DNA from: Lachnospiraceae bacterium | GTDB taxonomy: Bacteria > Bacillota > Clostridia > Lachnospirales > Lachnospiraceae | Length of the DNA: 37,360 bases | Assembly (NCBI GenBank): GCA_024698555.1 | Contig: JAILRI010000173.1 | Coordinates: forward strand, 1 to 37,360 | Direction of reading: 5' to 3' | Shown: in pieces, positions 1-7,837 of the stretch | How positions within the stretch are numbered: the stretch's first letter is position 1 | Layout: every line of letters begins with the position of its first letter | The notes under the pieces: generated by a model | The model's database searches: none | Seen by the model: the letters and a program-made list of their open reading frames with translations, nothing else | Told to the model about the DNA's origin: nothing | Program-made: the position numbers and the translations under genes

Positions 1-761
1 ATGGATATAGATTCTAAGTATAGTGGTAATGCAGATAGTATAAAAGAAAATAAAAGAGCAGCTTAATGGTCAAGGTAATAAGTCTGAAATAGAGAGAGCT
101 GGGTTACTTATAAAGGATATAACGGATGAGGATAACCAGGTGTGGTATATCAGCAGGGATCTGACAAATGCCCGTTACTTGTTCCAAAGGGTGTCAAGCA
201 AAGTTTCTTGATTTATCAAGCTTTGATACGAGTAACGTTACAGACATGTCTTATATGTTCTCTTTGTGTAAAGCAGAGTCTCTTGACTTATCGAGCTTTG
301 ATACAAGTAGTGTTACAGATGTAAGTGGCATGTTCTGGGCGTGTAAAGTAAAGTCTCTTAATTTATCAAACTTTGACACGAGTAGTGTGACCGACATGGG
401 TAGCATGTTCAAGGAGTGTAAAGCAGAATCTCTTGATTTATCAAGTTTTGATACAAGTAGCGTTACGTGTATGCGATGGATGTTTCACAGTTGTAAATTA
501 AAGTCTCTTGATTTATCAAATTTTGATACAAGTAACGTTAGAGACATGATGGGCATATTTGCTTGGTGTAAAGTAGAGTTCCTTGAGACAGCTGATGAAA
601 GGATTTTAGCTAAGTGGAATGAGTGTCAAGCAGAGTCTCTTGATCTATCAAGTTTTGATACGAGTAGTATTATATAATTTGGTTACATGTCTGAGGATTG
701 TCAAGTAAAGTATCTGAAGGCAACTAAGAAGAAGATTTGGGCTAAATGGAATAGCAGATAG
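1..761 (+). pseudogene. Broken BspA-like DUF285 repeat protein gene
   Basis: This is a DUF285 (BspA-like, lipoprotein/PARCEL-type) repeat gene that no longer reads through. An ATG at position 1 opens a 21-codon frame ending at 66. Removing one A from the AAAA run at 52-55 joins it to a frame continuing with GQGNKSEIERAGLL and LTNARYLFQR. Removing one G from GGG at 189-191 joins that to the repeat frame, which gives FQRCQAKFLDLSSFDTS. The repeat frame stops at TAA 675-677, yet the repeat register continues past it through EDCQVKYLKATKKK to TAG 759-761. The TAA sits where the aspartate of SSVTDMS should be and needs base substitutions, so it looks like real decay. The repeats are usually surface or effector modules. 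The true 5' end may lie outside the window. Family assignment is good; function is unknown. Confidence 0.75.
204..710 (+). repeat. Tandem 75-bp coding repeats (DUF285 units)
   Basis: Seven head-to-tail units start at 204, 279, 354, 429, 504, 579 and 636. All are 75 bp except the sixth, which is 57 bp and has a diverged core (ETADERILAKWNECQ). The 25-residue consensus is SLDLSSFDTSSVTDMSxMF followed by xxCKAE. Base-level similarity between units is high, so slippage or recombination between units is expected. Confidence 0.9.
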
Positions 762-771
762 GAGTTAGTAT

Positions 772-960
772 ATGGCTAGAGGTTTACATAGATTAAAGAT
801 ATATGAGTCTAATGGTGCTTTTAAGAAGACTGTACCGAAGATTGTTATTCAAGGTGATTGGGTAAGGCAGTTTGGTTTCGATATTGGTGATAAAGTGAGA
901 GTAGAGTGTTATGAAGGTAGGTTGGTTATAGTAAATGATAATGAGGAAGAGCATAAGTGA
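772..960 (+). CDS. SymE-like small protein (AbrB/MazE-type fold)
   Basis: This 62-residue basic protein carries RLKIYESNG at the start, then VPKIVIQGDWVRQFGF, DIGDKVRVECYEGRLVIV and an acidic tail. The pattern of a beta strand, WLxxxGF, GDKVxVxxxxGxLVI matches the SymE toxin-like family, which has the AbrB swapped-hairpin fold. E. coli SymE is an SOS-induced, RNA-linked toxin. Many Clostridia copies are uncharacterised and could be DNA-binding instead. The ATG follows GGAG at 761-764, which overlaps the end of the broken repeat gene. No antisense RNA partner could be recognised. The AT-rich codon use matches the neighbouring accessory genes and differs from the division cluster downstream. 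Family call is fairly secure; toxicity is inference. Confidence 0.65.
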   Translation: MARGLHRLKIYESNGAFKKTVPKIVIQGDWVRQFGFDIGDKVRVECYEGRLVIVNDNEEEHK

Positions 961-1036
961 TTATGTTAGCAGATTAAGGAAGTTAGGCGAAATATTGTGT
1001 AATTAGTATAATTGATATTGAGTAGGAGGTGAGAGT

Positions 1037-1764
1037 ATGTCTGGATTCGTAGTGCCAGGTGCCTTCCGTGGTGGAGGTGGAGGTGGCTCACAGAGGTCAT
1101 ATGATTTTATAAGTAGTTTTGAGGATGCAAAGTTCTCTGTGGGGGGGGAGTTTATACACTAAAATGGGTAGACATAGAAGGTCATTATTCTTATAGCTTT
1201 GCAGAGGATCCACATATAGGTGATTGGCAGTCTTTTGAGAATAGTTTGAAAGCTGATCGTGACAGGATGGTTGCATCTGCACGTGCTGAGTATGGTTACA
1301 GAGTAGGTACAACACTAACAGAGAATGCTGATGCAGGGTTAGGTGGGTACGTCGGATGGAGAAGTCGCCGTGTAACAGGATCTGGTATGTTATTAGTTCC
1401 GTATTTAACATATGGTGGCATGGCATCTTCTTATGCATCAAATCAAGGGAGTTATGTTGGTCAGGCCAAGCGTACTGAGGTTCTTAGAGGGACAGCGCCT
1501 AATGGTCCATATGGTACGTATGTGTGGGTATCTCAGACCCTGACATATGAATCGTTTTCAGCGGCTGGAGGATTAACTTCAGATGAATATAATAATTCGT
1601 ACAGACCAACATGGTTTTTAGTCGATGGTAAGTGGATAAATTTCGGAAACGCTACAGATCTTGTCGAGAGGTTTATTCCATTCTGTGAGTCATTATTAGT
1701 TCAGACTTGGTATAAAGATGGTAATTCTGGTATAAATAGAGCAATCTTATACTTAGATGAGTAG
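1037..1764 (+). pseudogene. Glycine-rich accessory protein, frame broken at an 8-G run
   Basis: An ATG at 1037 behind a strong AGGAGGT (1024-1030) opens MSGFVVPGAFRGGGGGGSQR and stops after 42 codons, just past eight consecutive G at 1141-1148. With seven G the frame would run on without a stop as SVGGVYTLKWVDIEGHYSY through to TAG at 1762-1764, giving about 242 residues. No family was recognised in the rest, which is rich in Gly, Tyr, Trp and Ser and has no membrane segment. It could be a phage-type or secreted structural protein. The G run could be a sequencing error, a phase-variable tract or a programmed frameshift; sequence alone cannot decide. A TTG-started version from 1246 lacks a convincing ribosome binding site. 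Confidence 0.6.
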
Positions 1765-1791
1765 AGTCCTACTTAATTTAAGTAGGACTCT
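1763..1791. terminator. Bidirectional terminator between convergent genes
   Basis: A near-perfect palindrome of 14-nt arms (1763-1776 and 1778-1791, reading AGAGTCCTACTTAA and its complement) overlaps the stop codon of the upstream plus-strand gene and ends 25 bp before the stop of the convergent minus-strand gene. Flanking sequence is AT-rich on both sides. In a transcript the central bases would form the loop. It probably terminates both genes. Confidence 0.75.
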
Positions 1792-1816
1792 CTTATTAGA
1801 GAATCTTGTTGGTAAG

Positions 1817-2026
1817 TTAACTCCAGCGTTCTTCCTCTGTGATGGTAGTTACTTTGGTTCTCTTGTGTTCGTTAGGCTTGACTTGAGTGTTTATAGGTTT
1901 AGTTTGGTAATTATTTATTTGTTTGTTATCGGTCTTAGGTTTACTAGTTACTTTGAAACCTTGATAAACAGCCCAAATGACAATAATAGCTATCACAATT
2001 CCAACAAGTCCTTCGACTGGTATCAT
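1817..2026 (-). CDS. Small single-pass membrane protein, unknown function
   Basis: This 69-residue protein begins MIPVEGLVGIVIAIIVIWAV, one N-terminal membrane helix of about residues 5-22, followed by a polar, lysine- and asparagine-rich tail. It is a real gene by its signals: AGGAGGTGA lies 3 nt before the ATG (plus-strand 2030-2038), and a near-consensus promoter lies at 2072-2100. It converges on the gene at 1037-1764 and shares a terminator with it. Size and topology would fit a phage holin-like or small regulatory membrane peptide, but there is no diagnostic motif. It is a different frame from a longer plus-strand open frame over the same bases, which lacks comparable signals. Confidence 0.65.
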   Translation of the reverse strand: MIPVEGLVGIVIAIIVIWAVYQGFKVTSKPKTDNKQINNYQTKPINTQVKPNEHKRTKVTTITEEERWS

Positions 2027-2071
2027 AAGTCACCTCCTATTAATCAGTAGTATATAAATAGTGTTAAGTAG

Positions 2072-2100
2072 ATTGTATAGTTTATTTGAAAGTATGTCAA
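2072..2100 (-). promoter_or_regulatory. Sigma-A promoter of the small membrane protein gene
   Basis: On the minus strand, TTGACA (plus 2095-2100) is separated by exactly 17 nt from TACAAT (plus 2072-2077). A T-rich stretch precedes the -35. The start would fall near 2065, leaving a leader of about 40 nt before the AGGAGGTGA site. Confidence 0.75.
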
Positions 2101-2177
2101 GAAAAACTTGGATAGACTTCAATTGTAATATCTTATTCCTACATTATTTATACATTTTAGTAAATTAAGTTTTCAGG

Positions 2178-2196
2178 AATACGCCCCTCCCGTATT
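2178..2196. other. Short inverted repeat in the intergenic gap before mraZ
   Basis: AATACG (2178-2183) and CGTATT (2191-2196) flank a C-rich 7-nt spacer. The 2041-2305 gap otherwise holds the two promoters and the GTGG boxes listed separately. This is also roughly where the AT-rich accessory segment gives way to core genes. It could be an operator or a boundary scar; no att duplication was recognised. Confidence 0.25.
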
Positions 2197-2220
2197 GTAG
2201 AAAAATTTTTAAAATTATGC

Positions 2221-2249
2221 TTGATTTTATGACATTTTCGTGTTAATAT
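2221..2249 (+). promoter_or_regulatory. Promoter of the mraZ (dcw) operon
   Basis: TTGATT (2221-2226), a 17-nt spacer and TAATAT (2244-2249), with TG one base before the -10 (extended -10). The start would lie near 2256, just before the GTGG boxes. The same hexamer pair and spacing recur in front of ftsZ. Confidence 0.7.
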
Positions 2250-2258
2250 GATGACAAG

Positions 2259-2293
2259 GTGGTGACAGAGTGGTAGTAAGTGGTTGATAGTGG
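2259..2293 (+). promoter_or_regulatory. Probable MraZ operator: four GTGG direct repeats
   Basis: GTGG begins at 2259, 2270, 2280 and 2290, so the repeats are 11, 10 and 10 bp apart, one per helical turn. MraZ proteins are known to bind direct repeats of TGGG/GTGG-type boxes with about 10-bp periodicity upstream of mraZ. Here the boxes sit downstream of the predicted start site, and the last one merges with the mraZ ribosome binding site. Autorepression of the operon is inferred. Confidence 0.75.
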
Positions 2294-2305
2294 GGGGTGA
2301 TAAAA

Positions 2306-2737
2306 ATGTTCATGGGCGAGTATGGACACGTACTGGATCCCAAGAACAGGGTTATCATTCCGGCGCGTTTTAGAGAAGGACTTGAAGGAAAATTCATTAT
2401 TACATCGGGTCTTGACGGGTGCCTTTACCTGCTTACCATGAAAGCGTGGGAAAGCTTTGTGGAACAGCTTGCCGGACTGCCTTTTACCAAACAGACCAGA
2501 GAATTCAGAAGATTCTTCACTCAGAATGCTGCCGAAGCAGAGATCGACAACCAGGGCAGAGTACTGATACCTCAAAACCTTAAAGCTCTGGCAGGAATCG
2601 ACAAGGATGTCGTTTTTGTGGGTGTTATAGATAAGATCGAACTGTGGGCGAAGGAAAGGCTCGATGAGAGTCAGGCCGATGACAGTATGGAGAATATTGC
2701 CGAAAGGATGTCCACAGAGTTTGGATTAAGACTGTAA
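2306..2737 (+). CDS. mraZ: Transcriptional regulator MraZ
   Basis: MraZ is a ring-forming DNA-binding protein that controls the division and cell-wall operon. The 143-residue product has two tandem AbrB-like half-domains, each with the signature DxxxRxxIPxxFR: DPKNRVIIPARFRE in the first half and DNQGRVLIPQNLK in the second. The start MFMGEYGHVLD matches the family; a GTG nine bases upstream lies inside the G-rich ribosome binding site and is less likely. It is the first gene of the cluster, 36 nt before rsmH, and its likely operator lies just upstream. Family length is normal. Confidence 0.95.
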   Translation: MFMGEYGHVLDPKNRVIIPARFREGLEGKFIITSGLDGCLYLLTMKAWESFVEQLAGLPFTKQTREFRRFFTQNAAEAEIDNQGRVLIPQNLKALAGIDKDVVFVGVIDKIELWAKERLDESQADDSMENIAERMSTEFGLRL

Positions 2738-2773
2738 GGTGTTATAAGCTTGTACTTCAGGGAGGTCCGGAAG

Positions 2774-3757
2774 ATGGGGGATAACAATTTTGAACATGTT
2801 CCGGTTCTTTATAAAGAAGTGATCGAAGGTTTGAACATCAAACCTGAAGGTATTTATCTGGACGGAACACTCGGAGGCGCGGGACATGCTTCCGGAGTCC
2901 TGAAAAGCCTGCATAAAGGCGGAATGCTGATCGGTATCGATCAGGACAGGGAAGCGATATTTGCGGCAGGAAAGAAGCTCCAAAAAACACTCGAAGAAAT
3001 GATGAGCAGCCGGGTTAAAGCAAGTGAACTTCCGAAATATGAAATATACAAAAGCAATTATGAGGCTTTTGAAAGTATATTAGCGAAAGCGGGCGCAGCA
3101 AAGGTTGACGGGATACTCCTTGATCTGGGAGTTTCATCTCACCAGCTGGATGCGCCGGAACGCGGTTTTTCATACAGATACGACGCTCCTCTCGATATGA
3201 GGATGGATCTGGATCAGGAGAAAACCGCATACGATATCATCAATACATATGACGAAATCGCCTTGTTCAAAATCATAAGGGATTACGGCGAGGACAGATT
3301 CGCGAAAAACATTGCGAAGCACATATGTGAAGCAAGGAAGGTTAAGCCTGTTGAGACTACTTTTGAGCTGAATGAGATCATCAGGGCGGCCATACCCGCG
3401 AAGGTAAGGGCTGCAGGCGGACATCCGTCAAAAAGGACATTTCAGGCTGTCAGGATTGAGCTCAACCGTGAACTGGAGGTCCTTGAAAAGACTCTGGATA
3501 AGATGATCGAAAGATTATCGCCGCAGGGAAGGTTGTGCGTGATCACATTCCATTCGCTTGAAGACAGGATCGTGAAAAATATATTTAATAAGGCTGAAAA
3601 CCCGTGCGTCTGTCCTCCTGAATTTCCCGTCTGCGTATGCGGCCGGGTCTCAAAGGGTAAAGTGATAACAAAAAAACCCATAATTCCGGATGAGGATGAG
3701 GTAGAAGATAATATAAGAGCAAAGAGTTCCAAACTTAGAGTCTTTGAAAAGAAATAA
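2774..3757 (+). CDS. rsmH: 16S rRNA (cytosine-1402-N4)-methyltransferase RsmH
   Basis: RsmH (MraW) uses S-adenosylmethionine to methylate N4 of C1402 in 16S rRNA at the decoding site. The 327-residue product begins [20 protein letters not shown]. It carries the SAM-binding motif [52 protein letters not shown] and [13 protein letters not shown], all family hallmarks. A cysteine-rich patch near the C-terminus ([13 protein letters not shown]) is common in Firmicutes members. The ATG at 2774 was chosen because GGGAGG lies at 2760-2765; an upstream in-frame TTG at 2750 has no such site. mraZ-rsmH-ftsL is the usual order. Confidence 0.96.
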   Translation: MGDNNFEHVPVLYKEVIEGLNIKPEGIYLDGTLGGAGHASGVLKSLHKGGMLIGIDQDREAIFAAGKKLQKTLEEMMSSRVKASELPKYEIYKSNYEAFESILAKAGAAKVDGILLDLGVSSHQLDAPERGFSYRYDAPLDMRMDLDQEKTAYDIINTYDEIALFKIIRDYGEDRFAKNIAKHICEARKVKPVETTFELNEIIRAAIPAKVRAAGGHPSKRTFQAVRIELNRELEVLEKTLDKMIERLSPQGRLCVITFHSLEDRIVKNIFNKAENPCVCPPEFPVCVCGRVSKGKVITKKPIIPDEDEVEDNIRAKSSKLRVFEKK

Positions 3758-3802
3758 GGGAGAAGCCTGGGGATAACGGTTAAGGAAAGGTTAGGGGAGA
3801 AT

Positions 3803-4393
3803 ATGGCGCAGAAGACTGGTAAATACGCTTACAACAGAAATTACTATGAAAATTTGCGCAGTAGAAGCGTATATGAGGGGAATGCTGTAAGAAAGCTCGA
3901 TACTGCCACCGAATTGTACGACGAGGAATATGAGGACGAGCAGGAATATGAGAAGGAATATGCGGATCCCCAGCCGTTAAGACGCGGCAATCTTAAAAAT
4001 TCCGGCGAATGGTCACGGGAAAGATCAAGAGAAACAGGGGAAGCGGCAGAACCCAGGGCACGGCTTAAATGGAAAATAGACATCAACCTTGGATATACCC
4101 TGACCATGGTTGCGGCTGTATGCGCGCTGCTTGTCACTTCGTTTCTGATGCTGGAGACCAGATCCGATATTATCCAGACGGAAAAAAAGATCAGCATCGC
4201 GAAAAACGAGCTGGCTGATGTAACTGCCCTGAATGAAAGTTTGAAAGCTTCTCTTGACACGCAGATGGATAGAAATTATATTTATAGTATGGCAGTAGGA
4301 AGGCTGGGCATGGTTTACCCCAATGATAACGAAAAGGTGACGTATGAACCCGCAGACGGGGGATATGTGCGCCAGATGTCGCAGATACCCTGA
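3803..4393 (+). CDS. ftsL: Cell division protein FtsL
   Basis: This 196-residue bitopic protein fits FtsL by position (between rsmH and the class B PBP) and by plan: a cytoplasmic N-terminus, one membrane helix at about 96-117, and a short extracellular coiled coil (TEKKISIAKNELADV onward) ending in MAVGRLGMVYPND, the typical FtsL end motif. FtsL links DivIB/DivIC and FtsW-PBP at the septum. The N-terminus is long for FtsL, about 95 residues, with a strongly acidic, tyrosine-rich stretch near residues 38-55. The start is supported by AGGGGAGA just upstream. Confidence 0.85.
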   Translation: MAQKTGKYAYNRNYYENLRSRSVYEGNAVRKLDTATELYDEEYEDEQEYEKEYADPQPLRRGNLKNSGEWSRERSRETGEAAEPRARLKWKIDINLGYTLTMVAAVCALLVTSFLMLETRSDIIQTEKKISIAKNELADVTALNESLKASLDTQMDRNYIYSMAVGRLGMVYPNDNEKVTYEPADGGYVRQMSQIP

Positions 4394-4429
4394 AAGTACT
4401 GCCATATAAACAGCACCGGCAGGTACATC

Positions 4430-6343
4430 ATGGAAACATACAGAGAAGAACGTCGAAGAAAAGAATACAGAAAAATGACGAGTATCATGAAGAAAAACCT
4501 TTACGGGGTCTTCTTCGTGATTCTTGTTTTATGTGGGATACTTATAGGCAGGCTGGTATACTTAAACAATGTCAACGGTGAAAAATACGCCAAGGCTGTC
4601 CTGTCACAGCAGAGCTATTCCACCAAGACTGTAGCCAGTGAACGCGGAAAGATACTGGACCGTAACGGTGTGGTACTGGCACGGAGCGAAAAAACATATA
4701 ACGTGGTCATCGATCCGAAGGTCATAAACAGCCAGGATTATTATCTTGAGCCCACTTTAAAGGGGATAACACAGATCCTCGGTTATGATGAAAATGAGAT
4801 AAGCCGCCTTATAAGGGAAAACGCTGACAACTCATATATAGTTTATGAAAAGGATGTTGACTATTCAAAGGTTTCTGAATTCAACAAGTACAAGTCTTCG
4901 CACAAATTTGTGGTAGGTGTGTGGTTTGAAGAGGAATACAAACGTATATATCCGCACAATTCTTTTGCGTCGCACGTTATCGGTTTTGTAAATGACGGCT
5001 CAGGCAATTACGGACTTGAACAATACTATAATGATGAACTGACCGGAACGGACGGGATATCCTACGGGTATTATGATTCCGAACTGAACATGCAGAAGGT
5101 GGAAAGGGCTGCCCAGGCAGGAGATACGCTGATCACGACTCTTGATTACAATATTCAGACGATCATTGAAGAGAAGGTAGCTGAATTCAACCGTGATATC
5201 GGCTGCAACAATATCGGCGTGATAGTTATGGATCCGTCTAACGGTGAAATACTGGGCATGACCTCAAATCGTGAATTCGATCTTAACGAGCCCAGAAAAC
5301 TGGAGGGAGTGTATCCCGAAGAAGAGCTGGAATTCATGACTGATGAAGAAAAGCTGGCCGCTATGTACCGTATGTGGCGTAATTTCTGTGTCTCAGATAC
5401 CTATGAACCCGGATCGACCTTTAAGACGATAACTGTTGCAGCTGCTCTGGAAGAAGACAAGGTGTTTTCCGGTTCCACTTTTGAATGTAAAGGCTTCAAA
5501 GAGGTCGGAGGGTGGAAGATTGGCTGCAATTCAAAAAGCGGACACGGAAACTTAAATCTGGCCGAGGCACTGATGAAATCCTGCAACTGCGCATTGATGG
5601 ATATTGCCGAAAAGCTGGGGCCTGACACTTTTTTCAAATATGAGAAAAGATTCGGCTTTGGACGCAGGACGGGAGTAGACCTGACTGGAGAATCCGCAGG
5701 CATCATTATAGACAGGAAGAATTTGAGAGATACAGAGCTTGCTACCAGCAGCTTCGGCACCACGTTCAATGTTACCATGGTGCAGGTGGCTGCGGCATAT
5801 TGCTCGATCCTGAACGGAGGATCGTATTACAATCCGCATGTTGTCAGCCAGATAAGGCGCAGCGACCAGAGTGTGGTCAAGATCAGTGATAATACTGTGG
5901 AAACACAGACTGTCAGCAGAAAAACATCAGACTTTATCAGGGATGCCCTATATATGACCGTTGAGCAGGGAACCGCGACTCCCGCGAAGGTAAAAGGTTA
6001 TCTGATCGGTGGTAAGACCGGGACGGCTCAAAAACGTCCGAGAGAAGAGAAAAAGTATGTTGTATCTTTCGCCGGATTTGCTCCCGTAGATAATCCCAAA
6101 GTGCTGGTCTACATAGTGATCGATGAGGTTCATGATCCGGAAATGGCAGGCAGTTCGGGACCTGCGACGAGAATGTGCGCATCCATAATGAAGGAGATAC
6201 TTCCTTATCTCGGTCTTTATCCGGCTGAAGGCGGGATAGAGTATCATGTGGATTATGATCTGATCGGAAATGTTTCGGGCAGCGGTGATGGTTCGGACAA
6301 TGATGAACTAAATTCGGATGTTCTTCCGGAAGGGCTTGACTAG
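4430..6343 (+). CDS. ftsI: Class B penicillin-binding protein (FtsI/PBP2/SpoVD type)
   Basis: This septal D,D-transpeptidase cross-links peptidoglycan together with FtsW. The 637-residue product has a short basic cytoplasmic tail, one membrane helix (about 23-46), a PBP dimerisation domain (about 65-230) and a transpeptidase domain. The three active-site motifs are intact: STFK with nucleophile Ser329, SCN at 384-386 and KTG at 529-531. No PASTA domain follows; the C-terminus ends in a low-complexity Gly/Ser/Asp stretch, so it is not a classical full-length SpoVD. It follows ftsL by 36 nt. The start has only a weak site (GGCAGG). A strong promoter for the next operon overlaps its stop. Confidence 0.93.
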   Translation: METYREERRRKEYRKMTSIMKKNLYGVFFVILVLCGILIGRLVYLNNVNGEKYAKAVLSQQSYSTKTVASERGKILDRNGVVLARSEKTYNVVIDPKVINSQDYYLEPTLKGITQILGYDENEISRLIRENADNSYIVYEKDVDYSKVSEFNKYKSSHKFVVGVWFEEEYKRIYPHNSFASHVIGFVNDGSGNYGLEQYYNDELTGTDGISYGYYDSELNMQKVERAAQAGDTLITTLDYNIQTIIEEKVAEFNRDIGCNNIGVIVMDPSNGEILGMTSNREFDLNEPRKLEGVYPEEELEFMTDEEKLAAMYRMWRNFCVSDTYEPGSTFKTITVAAALEEDKVFSGSTFECKGFKEVGGWKIGCNSKSGHGNLNLAEALMKSCNCALMDIAEKLGPDTFFKYEKRFGFGRRTGVDLTGESAGIIIDRKNLRDTELATSSFGTTFNVTMVQVAAAYCSILNGGSYYNPHVVSQIRRSDQSVVKISDNTVETQTVSRKTSDFIRDALYMTVEQGTATPAKVKGYLIGGKTGTAQKRPREEKKYVVSFAGFAPVDNPKVLVYIVIDEVHDPEMAGSSGPATRMCASIMKEILPYLGLYPAEGGIEYHVDYDLIGNVSGSGDGSDNDELNSDVLPEGLD

Positions 6344-6364
6344 AAAAAACAAGTAGCATATAAT
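6336..6364 (+). promoter_or_regulatory. Consensus promoter of murD-ftsW-divIB
   Basis: TTGACT (6336-6341), exactly 17 nt, then TATAAT (6359-6364). The -35 overlaps the end of the PBP coding region, including the first base of its stop codon. The start would be near 6371, giving a leader of about 100 nt before murD. It is one of the best sigma-A matches in the window. Confidence 0.8.
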
Positions 6365-6472
6365 GTATACTTGATTTGATAATATACTATATATTGATGC
6401 AGGGAGCATGGTTTCATATTATCATATGATCCCGGCATCGCGATATTTTGTCTAAAAGCAATGGAGGAAAAC

Positions 6473-7837
6473 GTGAACAGGTTTATAGGAAAAAAAGTAA
6501 TGATCATCGGCGCGGGTATCAGCGGTACTGCCGCTGCGGATCTTCTGACCGATTCGGGCGCGGAGATCGTACTTTACGATGCCAATACAAAAGGGCTGCT
6601 TGACGAAGCTTCGGTACGTCTGAGGCTGTCGGGAAGGTTCAACGGGCGTGTTGTGCTTGGAGATATTCCCGAAGACTGCCGCGAAAAACTTGATTATCTG
6701 ATCTTAAGCCCCGGAGTTCCCAAGGATCTGCCATTTGTCCTGCTGATGGAAAAACGCGGAACGAAGGTTATCGGGGAGATCGAGCTGGGATACTACTATG
6801 CGAAAGGTAAACTTGCCGGTATTACCGGAACCAACGGTAAAACGACCACTACGGCGCTGACGGGACATATTCTTTCCAAAGTTTATGAAGACACTATAGT
6901 AGTTGGAAATATCGGCACTCCGTATACCGAATTCGCAAAAAATACCAAAGATACTTCGATGACTGTGGCGGAGCTTTCCAGCTTTCAGCTGGACACCATA
7001 GAGACCTTCAGGCCTGATGCCGCTGTTATACTGAATATCACTCCGGATCATCTTGACAGGCACCATACCATGAAAAACTATATCAATGCCAAGATGAATA
7101 TAGCTGTAAATCAGACCGAAAAAGATATATGCGTATTGAATTACGAAGACGCGACGCTCAGGGAATGCGCAAGCGGACTAAAGAGCACCGTGGTGTGGTT
7201 TTCATCAAAGCGCAGGCTCGATAACGGGTTCTATTATGAAGACGGAGCCATTTACAGGGCCGTCAAAGGGGAATCGGTCTGCGTCTGCAAGACTGATGAA
7301 CTGCAGCTTATAGGCATGCATAATTATGAAAATGTCATGGCTGCCTGCGCGGTGGCATATTATTTCGGAGTACCCGATGAAACGCTGCGTGAGGCGCTGC
7401 GTACATTTAAGCCCGTTGAACACAGGATCGAGTATGTGGCGACCAAAAACGGCGTGAAATACTACAATGATTCAAAGGGGACCAACCCTGATGCCTCCAT
7501 TCAGGCCGTAAAAGCCATGAACGCTCCGACATATCTGATCGGCGGAGGTTATGACAAGGGAGCTGATTACAGCGAGTGGATAGAGTGTTTTGGGGATAAG
7601 ATAAAGCATCTGATCCTTATGGGACAGACGAAGGATAAGATAGCCGACTGCGCAAGGGCACACGGGTTTAACGCGATCACTTTTGCTGACAGCATGGAAA
7701 TGGCTGTGGAATTCTGCTCAAAGAACGCTTTGCCCGGTGAAAATGTTCTGTTATCTCCCTGCTGCGCAAGCTGGGGCATGTTCAAAAATTACGAGGAACG
7801 TGGAAAGATTTTCAAGGAGCTTGTAAATGCGCTCTAA
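6473..7837 (+). CDS. murD: UDP-N-acetylmuramoyl-L-alanine--D-glutamate ligase MurD
   Basis: MurD adds D-glutamate to UDP-MurNAc-L-Ala using ATP, the second amino-acid step of the peptidoglycan precursor pathway in the cytoplasm. The N-terminal Rossmann-like domain shows KVMIIGAGISGTAAADLL, the ATPase P-loop is GTNGKTTTT (Lys123), and ILNITPDHLDRH, KPVEHRIEY and YNDSKGTNPDA are Mur-ligase signatures. A GTG at 6473 is preferred because GGAGG at 6463-6467 stands 5 nt before it and it gives the typical MNRFIGKKV start; an ATG at 6461 would use that same site as coding sequence. It overlaps ftsW by 11 nt. Confidence 0.95.
   Translation: MNRFIGKKVMIIGAGISGTAAADLLTDSGAEIVLYDANTKGLLDEASVRLRLSGRFNGRVVLGDIPEDCREKLDYLILSPGVPKDLPFVLLMEKRGTKVIGEIELGYYYAKGKLAGITGTNGKTTTTALTGHILSKVYEDTIVVGNIGTPYTEFAKNTKDTSMTVAELSSFQLDTIETFRPDAAVILNITPDHLDRHHTMKNYINAKMNIAVNQTEKDICVLNYEDATLRECASGLKSTVVWFSSKRRLDNGFYYEDGAIYRAVKGESVCVCKTDELQLIGMHNYENVMAACAVAYYFGVPDETLREALRTFKPVEHRIEYVATKNGVKYYNDSKGTNPDASIQAVKAMNAPTYLIGGGYDKGADYSEWIECFGDKIKHLILMGQTKDKIADCARAHGFNAITFADSMEMAVEFCSKNALPGENVLLSPCCASWGMFKNYEERGKIFKELVNAL

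Noticed and set aside
142-324. Open frame of 60 codons over the first repeats
   Set aside because: It is the out-of-frame translation of DUF285 repeats, shown by its repeated LLTYRALIQVVLQ-like pattern; the real frame carries the family motif.
1757-2050. Plus-strand 97-codon frame overlapping the small membrane protein
   Set aside because: No ribosome binding site, starts within the terminator region, and the minus-strand gene has both promoter and ribosome binding site.
2041-2220. Phage attachment site at the island-core boundary
   Set aside because: No direct repeat, tRNA end or integrase gene is visible in the window; only a 6-bp inverted repeat.
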